Shown here one piece after another: positions 53,722 to 64,000 of a DNA stretch of 64,000 bases; position 1 is the first letter of the stretch, and the number at the start of each line of letters is the position of its first letter. A program made the position numbers and the translations under genes. Origin of the DNA: Daphnia carinata (taxonomy: Eukaryota; Arthropoda; Branchiopoda; Diplostraca; Daphniidae); the NCBI RefSeq assembly GCF_022539665.2, contig NC_081336.1:1426001-1490000 (forward strand), in the 5' to 3' direction. The notes under the pieces were generated by a model. It was not told where the DNA came from. It saw only the letters and a program-made list of their open reading frames with translations, and ran no database searches.

Positions 53722-54753
53722 ATGGAACGTATGAAAAATTTCAAATCTTACGATTGGACTTCGAATCTGTCGGCAATGTATAGGAATCATAGCCATGCAG
53801 ATATTACTTTAATCTGCGAGGGTGAAAAAATCTTGGTTCACCGCTCCGTCCTTGCTTCGCTTAGTCCGCTATTTAGTCAGCTATTAATGGGTTGTGACTC
53901 TTCCGTTGAACAAGTAATTTTTCTTGAAGGTTTTAGGTAAAAATTATCCTTTAGATATATTTGTTTCTCGAAACACCTCAAAGTAAACTGCTAACTTTAA
54001 ACAGATATGCTGTTATGGTTTGCTTAGTCAATTTCCTTTACAATGGGATTGCTGAGGGTTCATCAGATGACTTAGTGACAGTTTCAAAGTATGCTAAAGA
54101 ACTGCAAGTGAAAGGCCTAGTAAATTCAGGCCCCAGTACCCAGCCGTTTCAATTGGAACTATTAGAAAAAAGGAAGGTGGAGGAACAACTTCAGAAGCTA
54201 CAATCTGATGATTCTGATTCTGATTCAAGCTCAGAGGAGGATGAAGACCTTCAGATTGTCTTTGAAAAGAATATCCAAGAATCATTCCCTGTAAAGAAAA
54301 GTGAAACAGCTGAAACTAGTGACAAAAACTACCCTTCAGAACCTGTCTCTAAAAGAAAAAGAAGTATCTCACAAAGCTGTGCAACTGCACGTATTGAAAA
54401 AAAGAAAGTTTTGGCACCAATCCTAGGTAAAAACAAAATTTATCATACATTCTACAGAAAATTTTCGATTCGTATGATTATCAAATACTGAATGTTTCGT
54501 AGGTGCAACTGAAATATCTTCAAAGTCAACTCTACCGAATAAAGTTATCAAATGCTCTATTTGTAGAGAAATATTTGTGACCAAAGCCGATCTTAAAATC
54601 CATCTTGGAAATCAGCATTCAGAACAGCTTACATGCGGCATTTGCTCAATATTATTTTCATCGCGAGTTACTTTAAAAAGACATTTAAAGAAACATATAT
54701 CATCACTGAATGGACTTCTTGGGTCGCTAAGTACCGCCCACTGCCCAGCGTGA
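53722..54753 (+). CDS. BTB/POZ protein with two C2H2 zinc fingers
   Basis: Probable small transcription regulator. Exons 53722-53936, 54005-54426 and 54503-54753 give 295 aa. The BTB fold covers residues 1-125: HADITLICEGEKILVHRSVLASLSPLF is typical of the core, followed by VCLVNFLYNG and LQVKGL. The middle is an acidic and serine-rich stretch (DDSDSDSSSEEDED), then a basic SKRKRS that may be a nuclear signal. Two C2H2 fingers lie near the C-terminus, CSICREIF-X12-H-X4-H and CGICSILF-X12-H-X3-H. I do not recognise a specific orthologue. Arthropods have many lineage-specific BTB zinc-finger proteins. Confidence 0.85.
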
Positions 54754-55147
54754 TATAATTTAAATGTCGAATCATTTCTCTCTTTCTTGCTTTCGTGTAA
54801 TGGAACTATTATTTTTTAAATTGTAAATCCCCGTTTGCATCGCGTTTACTTGACAAAAAAAAAAGAAAGAAAAACTGTTGGTCAGCCAAAGTACTCTATT
54901 TTAAATCTTTTATTAGAAACGTAAAAAAATGAAATCTAAATAAATGTGAAAAAGTTATTCATATTGGTAAGTGATCATATTATGGCATCTATGTCCTGCA
55001 ACAGCCCGACAGTGACTATGTTTACACTTCCCGCCTCCCCTAGTTTACCAGGTTAAGTTGTTATCAACGGTTTGGACACTCAAGGACAGGAAAAAGGTTT
55101 TTAGTTTTTCACAACCTTCTATTCCTCGTTTGTTTCTTGTTTAACAA
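54754..55147. other. Intergenic: BTB gene 3' UTR and methyltransferase upstream
   Basis: No coding signal. Both neighbours are on the plus strand. Confidence 0.5.
54939..54944 (+). terminator. Poly(A) signal of the BTB zinc-finger gene
   Basis: AATAAA about 190 bp after the stop codon, on the same strand and before the methyltransferase gene. Confidence 0.5.
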
Positions 55148-56336
55148 ATGGCCCAGAGATATTTTGAAGGGGTGGCCCATGCCAATTTGTACGCGAAATT
55201 TCGCCCTAGTCCGCCGCAAAATCTTGGAAATGAAATAATTGGTTATCTTAAAAAGAAGGTGTTTCATTCTGAAGTTCTGAATACAATTATTTTAATATGA
55301 TTGTAATGATCCCCAACGTGGAGAGTTAACGTTTTTCTTGTTTGCAGTACACTGGAGACTTGAACCTCTGTTTGGACGTCGGATGTGGAAATGGGCAAAG
55401 TAGTAATATTTTCTCGCCGTACTTTCAAAAGGTGATTGCCACAGATGCAAGTCCTGCTCAAGTTGAAGTTGCAAATTCTATGAATCATCCAACAAACATC
55501 ACCTTTGTGTAAATATTCTATGTTAACTGGGGAATGAAATGCATAGATATACTGAATAAAATTGTATCTAGGGTTGGTGTTGCTGAACAATTGCCAGTTA
55601 AAGATGGATCAGCACAAATTGTTACTGCCAGCCAAGCCTGCCACTGGTTTGATCTAGCCTCGTTTTTTAAGGAAACTAAAAGAGTTTTGTGTCCAGGTGG
55701 TATTGTTGCTCTATCAGGATATACCTTTCCTAAGTTTTTACATCCCACAAAAGCAGATGATTTAGAGAAGGCCTTTGATTTGGTATATCATCCAATGCCC
55801 TTGCATTGCTAAATAACTTGATTGATTTTTGCATTATTGAAATCCTTTGTGTGCTGTGTTGTTCAAGCTGTATCATAAAAGGACTGGCTCATTTTGGGGG
55901 AAAGGCCGTGAGCTTGTAGATAATGAGTATTCTGATATAGCACTACCCTTTAAGGATTTCACAAGGTAATGTTCTTATCTGTAGAAAAATATGTTACTTT
56001 TTCCGAAACTGTGAAAAAATAAAGACCTGTGACTTAGGGAGGAATTCTGGACTGACCCAATCACCACTACTATGTCAGAATTTGTTGGCTACATTACTAC
56101 TTGGTCTGGTTTTCAAAACTATTGCAAAGTTCACGGACTAAAAGCAGGAGAAGAAATCCTGGAAGAATTTACATCAAGGTACCACTTCCATGATTCTCTT
56201 ATTTACTGAATTGCCGATACCAACAACTCCTGTTTGTCATCTTGGCACCAGCTGCCTGAAAGCGTTCGAAAACTACGAGGAAAACGCGCAGCTTTTAATT
56301 ACACGAAAATACTTTCTTTTGATGGGTCGAGTTTAA
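55148..56336 (+). CDS. Class I SAM-dependent methyltransferase (DUF methyltransf_11 type)
   Basis: Small-molecule methyltransferase of unknown substrate. Exons 55148-55258, 55348-55508, 55572-55782, 55868-55965, 56038-56178 and 56252-56336 give 268 aa. The N-terminus FEGVAHANLYAKFRPSPP (Y-x-x-FRP) is shared by a eukaryotic family of putative methyltransferases related to trans-aconitate methyltransferase. SAM motif I is LDVGCGNGQSS, followed by VIATDASPAQV (acidic loop) and ASQACHWFDL. VLCPGGIVALSGY marks motif III. The C-terminus YFLLMGRV is typical of the family. The last intron acceptor (CACCAG at 56246-56251) was picked to keep this ending in frame. Confidence 0.88.
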
Positions 56337-57095
56337 ACGATAACATGGATAATAAAGACCATACGAATTGTAAAATTTCGAACAGCAAAAATACACTAAT
56401 TATATTCTACAGCATAACACATTTTCATCAACCCTAAGTCGACCAGAAATTGAATGAATCTTTATTGTGCGACGTAGAATTTACACGTGGTGAGCTTATA
56501 TCCACCTTTTGATAGCCACTTTGTCATTGTGTCAATGTGCAAAAGGCTAAAACCTGGAAAATTTATTTAAGGGCTTGAAAATCCATCGCATTTCGACTGT
56601 CAGTTGTTTCTTCTTTTTTTCTTTCTTTTTAAGAAAAGCTTTCAGAAACGACCGCTAGTCGCTGAAGCCCCTTTCTTCTGGACGCCATTTTCAGAGGGAG
56701 GGGAAAATCACATTCTGGAAAAGAAGTACGTCAAAGAGGCTTGTAAAGTTGTGTTTCACTCTCAATTCATTCGGAAAGCGACCAGTGTAAAATAAGCTTT
56801 GCTTTCATGACGGTCAGAATCGTTTCCAGCGTGTACGCCAAGTCAGATTGCCTGAACTTATGGTTGAACAATAAACTACAAGGGGGGCTCACTTCAGCCC
56901 AGGCACCTGTGCCACAGCAATGGCAACAGTAGTGAACGCTCCCAATACTGATAATTGATTATTATCCGCCATTTGATTACCCGTCCTATCACTGTTCTAC
57001 ATACAAGTGCTGTGAAGTTTCTAGGGGAGGGTAAGATGTCCAAGTGATTCCAGTTGGTTGACGGAAAGTACCATTAATCAACCACTGGAATCTTG
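56337..57095. other. Intergenic: methyltransferase 3' flank and SMRTER 5' region
   Basis: No convincing coding exon. One 63-codon frame at 56604-56795 begins in a pyrimidine tract and has no recognisable features. Probably contains SMRTER 5' UTR; upstream SMRTER exons could lie here. Confidence 0.45.
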
Positions 57096-60000
57096 ATGGA
57101 GACGGTAAGATCTCTCCCACTGCCATCTCACAGCCCTGCAGCTAGCAGTCCGAGAGTCAACACAATGCCATCCAGTTATGGACAGACTCCGGCCAGGCTG
57201 CCCTCTCAACCTACTTCGGGACCATTACCAATTGCTCACATTGGAAGGTATTTCGAGTAAATCTGAGAAACATTGAGGTTAAAGGAGTTATGCCACTATG
57301 CATCCTGATTCCTATTTTCCTTGCAGACCTCCTGTTCGTCCAATTCTTGATGGGTCACCATACAAGATGAGGTCATTGCCTGTGGCAGCTGGAGGAAACA
57401 GTGGCTTGAGCCTGGTGCCATCAGCTCATTTATTGCAAACGAGTCACGTGGGTCCTGCCACCGAGCCTGTTACGCCTCCTCCACCTCAGGTTTCGCACTC
57501 GAATTTGTCGCAGGTGGCCCGTGCACATCCTTATGCTGCAGCCTTGCCTGCAGCCCCACTGCCGCCCAACAGCAGCGCCATGGAACGATATTCTTCGGGC
57601 CAGTCATCGATGCCTTCATCATCGGGCGTCTATTCCAGCTCGCCCACCTACAGCCGTGCCGAACCCGCTGTTTTCCCTCTGCGGTCGCCACCCGATCGCT
57701 CTGGCGAATTCCGTCGACGTCTGACACTTTTACCATATTCCGGTCTGTCGCCAATGGACTATGGCGGAGGTCCTCCTAGCTTAAGTGGACCTGGTCCAGG
57801 AGGCGGTAGTGGTGGTGGACTTATCGGTAGTGCTCCTATAGGAGTTGGTAGTGGGGGAAACAGCGGTCGACATCATCCCCTACCTGGCCATCCTTCTCAA
57901 ATGGCATATTCAACAGCTCCGATGGATGCATATCGCGAACCGTTGATGTTACCATTAGCCCCAGCCGTGGCCAGCGCGAACGAATCTGCGCACAAAAAGC
58001 TGCGCATCAGCGATGGCGAGCCTCTGTTGATGAAAGCCACTTTGGCCCAGCCATTGCGAATCGACACGCGGCCCATCGCGGCTGTGGCCCCCTCAAACAC
58101 AGGCCCCCCTGTCTTACCAATGCACCGCGAATCCCAGCCAGCGTACATCCCACAGGTTGAAGCCATCAGCCCAACTCTTCCGGGCGATGGCGAAGATCCG
58201 CTCAAGAGGGATGATTCCCCGTTACGTTCCACCAAAGACGAGCTCTTGAAGCAAATCACCAAGGTATGCCTTTACTTATTAACTGGCACATTTGTAGCAA
58301 CACAGTTGACCATTTGTCATTTGGAACGATCCAGGTTGATGGCGAGATTGCAAAGGTGGAAAACAACATAACGAAACTCAAAAAGAAACAACAAGATTTG
58401 GAAGAGGCAGCCAAGAAGCCACCGCCAGAACATGGCGAACTGAGGACCCAGGGTACGGGACCCAAGAACCAGAGCGTTGCTCAGCTCATTTATGCCGAGA
58501 ACCGACGGAAAGCCGCCGAAGCGCACAAGATGCTTGCGTCGTTGGGACCGGCAATAGACCTGCCTCTCTATCACCAGCCGTCCGACACTGCTGTTTACTT
58601 GCGCAATCGTACGCAGTTTTTGGCGTTCCGACCGCGCCTCTTGAAATTTCTAAGACGGCGCCAAAAGGAGAAGGAGGGCCGTCATCGCTATCTTATGCTG
58701 ACTTACAACAAATGGATGAACGAGTGGGGCAAACGAGTTAGTGACCTTGAAAAGGCCAATAACGGCCCCTCGGTTGCTGCCACCGGGGCAACTGTTGCTG
58801 CACCGACGACTGTTGCAATTACCACGAGTGGTGGCACCACTTCGACTGCTGCACCAACTGCACCCGTCGTTCCTGTAATTATTGCTTTTTTTTTGTCTTC
58901 TCACCACCACCCAACAGTTACATTTCATCGTCTACTGAAAATTAACGTGTTTCCTCCATTTGTTCCCAATCTATGCAGCCCAACACGGTGTTTGGACGGA
59001 AGAAGGAACGCGAGTTCTACGAGAAAGTATTCCCTGAGTTGCGAAAACAAAGGGAAGATCGAGAGAGGTTCAGTCGAGTTGGCTCACGAATCAAATCAGA
59101 TGCTGACTTGGAAGAAATAATGGACGGCCTTCAAGAACAAGAGGTAGATTACCTGTTACTATGAAGATATCAAATTTGATGAATACCCCGTGCCAGACAA
59201 TAGTGGAGCACCCGCAGCCTTAGGATATTTCGTTTTTAATTAAATTTCGGACCTTTTAGTCGTTAAGGCCAATTCATGTTTGCTATTTCAATTCCTTTTT
59301 TGTGGAATTTGATCTAACTAATCTTGATGATTATCATTTATGTGTTGGTGATAATGATTTGATCTCCTTATCTTAGAACGAGGATAAAAAGATGAGATCA
59401 TTAGCCGTTGTACCGCCTGTCCTGCTGGACTCTCGGGAACGACGGTTATGCTTTGACAATCGAAACGGCTTGGTTGAAGATCCGATGGCCGAATACCGTG
59501 AACGACCTTTACTCAACGTTTGGACTGAACAGGTTTGGCTTCACCGTTTTTCATTACTTGTAATTATTGCACTCAAATTAACGTGCGTGTTTTGTAATTG
59601 TCCGATAGGAAAAAGAGATTTTCAAGGAGAAGTACCTTCTACATCCTAAGAATTTTGGGACGACTGCTTCTTACCTAGAGCGCAAATCGGTTGCCGATTG
59701 CGTCCAGTTCTATTACCTCTCGAAAAAGACGGTCAACTATAAGCAACTTCTTCGTAAAACGAAGATGAAGCGAAACACAAGAGCTATGCAGAAGCCAAAT
59801 GCTGCTGCGGCCGCTGCTGCAGCGGCAGCGGCAGCCGCCGCAGCTGCCGCCGCCGCTGCCGCACAGAATCAAAGCCAATCGATAAGCGATGCGCCTGGTT
59901 CTGGTGTAACGACACGCCTTCAACGAGAACAATTGATGCGTCAGGAAGCGATCACCACTACGTCCTCGTTTAGCCAATCGACTGCCAGTACCACCTCTAC

Positions 60001-62483
60001 AACGTCTCTGTCAATTACCAGTACGCCAACAGTTAGCACTTCATTGGCAATACCTGAGGCAACAGTCGTATCTTCAATAGCAAGCTCAAGCACTCCAGCA
60101 CAGCCAGAGCCTGCACCAACTGCCGCGATCGAACCGCCTTCTTACAATAACAAAAGCCCGAAAGAGGAAAACAGTAAGCCCTTCAAATTGTTCCTTAGCA
60201 ACAACACTACTTTCATGTGTATAATTTTTTTATTTTCTATATTTGAAATAAATTTTCAGGCTCAGATAACACTGAAGATGACGACGATGACGAGGAGGAA
60301 GAAAATGGTTCTACAGCTGTTAGTGTGAGTGGCACTGGAGGACCTCACCCGTGTGTGGTGTGTAAAGCCGTATTGGAGCACTATGGACAGAGCAGGCCCC
60401 TGCCCAAACACCAAGCTTCCCAATATGGACTAGCGGTATGAAATGGAAATATCATTTCGTTGCGCGTGCAACAAGTTGAAATGGTTAAGGTTTTTCTTTT
60501 TATTTATTTATTTCTTTTAAAATTTTTGTTATTCAGGAAGCAGATGTCAGTACCGAAGCTAGAGTTTGTAGCGCCTGTCGGTGTCGTGTGGTGCGACGAC
60601 GTATCGTTCAGTGCCCGTTGCCTACTTGCCCAACTGCTAAAAGACGAGTGAAACGTTTGCGTCCGTTGCCCAATAAATGGAATGAAATACCTGCGGAGAT
60701 CAGGAACGCGTTAGAGACCGAATTTCAGGTAAAGTCTTAATTACTTTAATTAGGATTTATTTGTTTGCATTTGTTTTTCATATTTGCTTCTACTTTTCAC
60801 GCAGATTGGACAAGACATGACCAAATGCTGTTCTACATGTTGCAATCGAATCAACCGGAAATTGGCTGCGCTCACCGGACAGACACCTTCCGGCCTTGCA
60901 GAAGGCTCTTCTGCCGCCATATCTGATTCGGTTCAAGAAGAAACTGTTCCAATCAAAGCCGAAGAAAATAGCACACCCATAGGTCCTCCACCAGTAGGCA
61001 ATGCTGCTGTGTCGGATGGAAAGCCGGAAGTGCCTCCGACCAGGGAAGAATGTCCAGTCGGGGAGGAAAAAGCAGTTCGGCCAGAACCGCAACTCTTGCC
61101 TCCCCATCCGTTGACCATGGTAGAGCCACGGCCGGTGGCCAGAGTTGTACAACCAATTGGAGCGGACAATTCAGAAACAGACAGTGCTGATGAAATGGGA
61201 GCCAGTCAGAATGCTGCGGCAGAAGCCCAAGCCAACAACAACAGCTTGCACCCCACTGTCCATCGGAGTAACGGCAATGTCGGACAGGTATTGATCCATG
61301 TTGTTCAACCAATTAAAAGGCAAATGCCAAGGGTATCTATGTTACAGGAGGCGTTGACCGTTCGAGATTTAGTGTCGGGTGTCATTGAGAGTCAGTTGAA
61401 GCGAACTGATCCCCATAACATGTCCGCACCGATGGGAGTCGGCTCGCCAGTTTATCCACCGGGACCATCGGAATCGCCAACGATCACGTCCATTCTGAAG
61501 GATTCTCAGCGCAACTACACCGTTGGTAGGAGTAGCGCCCCGTTAACAGTTGTCACAAACACGGCGTCCACTCAGTCACCACGTTTGATGATGTCCCAAC
61601 CTCACGAGGTAAAAATTTCTTTCATTCATCTCGTAGTATGGATTCTAAAAATGATCTTCTTTGTTTTGCTTTTGGGTGTTTAGCCTCATGCAGGGCGAAG
61701 GTCGTCTCCGTACCCTCCTCCCACAGTCATGGGACTGTCTCATCCCGGCAAAGCCCCTCCCGGCCCGAATGATGAGTACAGCGCCAGCCTTCCGCGCGAA
61801 GGTTTGGCATTCCATCAAGTACAACAGACGATGCGTGACTATGAACGTGAACGAGCACGTGTGAATCGCGACGTCGAGGGTCAAACTCTAGACTTATCGA
61901 TGCCTAAAAAACGTGATAATAAGGATACGTCGTTGCCGTTGAATCAGTCTGCGCAAGGGCAACCCTATGGTCACTCGACGTCACCTTATGCTCCTCCTCC
62001 GCTAGCTCACTCGAAAACGAGCAAAGAACAACAGCAGCAACAACAACAACAACAACAACAGCAACAACATCAGCAACAACATCAGCAACAACAACAGCAA
62101 CAACAAGATTACCGGGTCCCTCCTGGCTCAGCCGTTATCGATCCCATGGCTGCTTATTCAGCGGGAATGAGAGCTCCAGCTCCTTATCCGCCTAGATCAA
62201 CTCCGCCTGCTCAAAACTCATCACGACCACCGAGTGGTTCGATCATGCAGGGCACTCCGCTTTCAATCTCATCGCCGTCAACAAATTCCTTACCTGTTCA
62301 GTTGCAACTACCGAGAACGGACGGTTTGATACGTCCTACGGTTCAAGGTCGTGATTCTTTGGGTGGTTCCATTACACAGGGCACACCCATCGCCGCGAAG
62401 GACTTGGACACCAGACCTGGTTTGCCGCCGACTGGACCTCATTCATCTCATCCTGCGTATGAATCATACTATAGAGGTCTGCC

Positions 62484-62514
<31 letters not shown>

Positions 62515-64000
62515 CAGCAGCCACCGGGTCCGCCTATGCGACTTCCATACCAGCCGGACCCGCAATCTTATTTGAGACAATCGATTTTGAGTAACGATTA
62601 TCTTTTGTCGCAACAAATGGCCGAGCGAAACAGTGCAGGCAGAAGAGATCGAGATCTGTTAGGTGGACCGTTACAACCTCAAATGCCTGTCAACACGAGA
62701 CCGAATGATCGGCAACCCCCACCGCCGCCCTCTCATCCAGCCTATCAGCATAGACCTCCTTCACCCATGTATGTGCAGAAGCATCCGTCGTACGGCATGG
62801 AGCCGCACCACGGTTACCCGTCGAACACGAATAGTGGTAACATTGCACCCCAACTGCAGCAACATCAAAGCCTTTCGCATCAGCACCCGCAATCATCTCA
62901 ACCTCCTCAACAGAGGCAAGGGGTCATTCAGCGAAACTCGTCCGTACCTTCGGCGCGCCAACCTGATCCGAGACCATCACCGCCTGCCTCCAGCCCACTG
63001 CAACAACAAAGCACTCAAGTTAGGACGTCTTCCCCGGGTGGATTGTTGTCAATGGGTGCCGGTGGAGTGGGAGGTCACCTCCATCCCAATAGTCGGCCAA
63101 ATTCGACTGCAGGTGGTGCCCCGCCGGTGTCTATTTCTCCAAGGGGTGATCCCATTTACGTCCATGACGCATTTGCGTCGTTGGTTAATGCCGCCGCTGC
63201 TCAACCGAGCCTACCTGTTCCGGATCGGGATCGAAGAGATCGTGAGAGGGAGAAGGAGAGAGATCCTAGGGGTCATCTACAGTCTTTGCCGATCTCCAGG
63301 TGAGTCGAATTTAATTCACATTGCATACGGGCAAAGTGTTAAAATGATTTTTTCCCAATTGATGTATAGATCAATGCATCCAGATAGAAGAGAAGAAGTT
63401 ATGGAGCGCACCATGGCCTATCAAAGAGAATCGCCCAAGATTGCCAGCGCCCCTCCAGGTCAAACCGGTGCCGGCGCTGCAGCAGTGGGTGATGCGACGC
63501 TGACGGCCGCCTCTTTAATCGATGCCATCATTACCCACCAGATAAACCAATCTTCAAATCCAAGTGAACTGGGGTCTGTTGTCACCAATTCCAAAGCCAG
63601 CAATGAAAGCTACTTCAATCGATATAGGAGGAACGCTAGTCCTGTAGATACTCGCGGTACTACTTTAGACCCCCGTGCCGGCCACAAGGAGCAACAACGC
63701 CATGAAGATCCGCCTCCTCCTTCTGGGCTGCCATCCCAACAACGTCCGCCCTCGTCGTCTCCTTCATTGCCCCCTCCAGCATCTGGATCTTCAAGCAAAG
63801 CTGCCTTTACTCTAGGGGAACACATTGAATCTATCATTGCCAAGGATTTTCATCAAGGCACTGGAGGAGGAGGAGGAGGAGGAATGCCAGTGCCCGCCGA
63901 ACAAGATTGGCACCCAGATTGGCAAAGACGCCAAGCGGAGTATTCCAAGTCCCGTATGGCAGCTCCCGAGTCGTTGATGAACGATTACGCTAAGAATCGA
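57096..64000 (+). CDS. Smr: NCoR/SMRT-family nuclear receptor co-repressor (SMRTER), 3' end missing
   Basis: Scaffold that links nuclear receptors such as the ecdysone receptor to HDAC3. Exons 57096-57247, 57327-58263, 58335-58874, 58979-59143, 59377-59532, 59609-60173, 60260-60435, 60537-60728, 60805-61608, 61684-63299 and 63370 to the right edge give about 1978 residues so far. The deacetylase-activation region holds [19 protein letters not shown] and [14 protein letters not shown]1 spans exons 5-6 ([29 protein letters not shown]). A poly-Ala run (near residue 715) and two poly-Gln runs (near 1345 and 1500) follow. A Cys-rich block covers exons 7-9. The family repeats GSIMQGTP and GSITQGTP lie near 1414 and 1457. 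Receptor-binding CoRNR boxes are [10 protein letters not shown] (63515) and [10 protein letters not shown] (63821). A second SANT domain is not found where vertebrates have it. Confidence 0.93.
59798..59862 (+). repeat. GCN repeat encoding poly-alanine in SMRTER
   Basis: A GCN run encodes about 21 alanines in exon 6, with mixed third bases (GCT, GCG, GCC, GCA), so it is selected at protein level or old rather than a fresh expansion. Confidence 0.85.
62026..62106 (+). repeat. CAA/CAG repeat encoding poly-glutamine in SMRTER
   Basis: A CAR-rich run codes for about 25 Gln with two His interruptions. A second shorter CAG-rich tract lies near 62485-62520. Likely length-polymorphic. Confidence 0.85.
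63515..63850 (+). other. Two CoRNR-box nuclear receptor interaction motifs
   Basis: Two hydrophobic motifs in SMRTER exon 11, [10 protein letters not shown] and [10 protein letters not shown], match the I/L-x-x-I/V-I core and closely resemble the two vertebrate NCoR boxes (FIDVIITRQI and HICQIITQDF as I recall them). They lie about 92 residues apart. Confidence 0.8.

Overview
The window is animal nuclear DNA: intron-rich genes with mostly 50-100 nt GT-AG introns, short intergenic gaps and single-copy conserved eukaryotic proteins. The compactness, the arthropod-type PINCH and SMRTER sequences and an AT-rich intergenic background suggest a small-genome arthropod, most likely a branchiopod crustacean such as Daphnia. 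The species is inferred, not proven. No prokaryotic, plasmid, phage or CRISPR feature is present.

Layout, left to right. The minus-strand 5' part of a Vestigial-like 4/Tgi gene (13-2342) is cut by the left edge and is followed by about 5 kb of low-complexity non-coding DNA. Then come NT5DC1 (+), syntaxin-7 (+), CCDC103/DNAAF19 (+), eIF1 (-), SAP30BP (+), an SLC41 Mg transporter (-), a 516 bp hAT-type MITE with an intact 8 bp target duplication (18601-19116), QSOX (-), CABLES (+), PINCH/LIMS (-), MON1 (+), SAC1 phosphoinositide phosphatase (-), CK2 alpha (-), a C18orf63/DUF4708 homologue (+), FAM210 (-), GMP reductase (+), MED6 (-), a HAUS8-like augmin subunit (+), a LITAF-domain protein (-), RAD9 (+), SART3 (-), a BTB/C2H2 zinc-finger protein (+), a class I methyltransferase (+), and a large NCoR/SMRTER co-repressor (+) that runs off the right edge.

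I rebuilt gene models by joining exons at GT-AG sites with matching phase. Most predicted lengths match the human proteins closely as I remember them: NT5DC1 455 aa, MED6 246 aa, SAC1 585 aa, SLC41 511 aa and MON1 551 aa. From about 13 kb onward genes mostly alternate in strand, giving many divergent promoter pairs and many convergent 3' ends only 0.2-0.4 kb apart. The genes are ordinary housekeeping, trafficking, signalling and chromatin genes and do not form one pathway. Endolysosomal membrane traffic (syntaxin-7, MON1, SAC1, LITAF) and transcription control (Tgi, SAP30BP, MED6, SMRTER) recur.

I found no convincing new multi-gene system. The most interesting items are the MITE with dense AACCGCGGTT-like subterminal repeats and an internal CTCF-like motif, an apparently SANT2-less SMRTER with a cysteine-rich block, a PIP-box-like tail on the uncharacterised C18orf63 homologue, a roughly 100-residue N-terminal extension on PINCH, a probable GC-AG intron in syntaxin-7, and a stop codon that overlaps a splice donor in CABLES.
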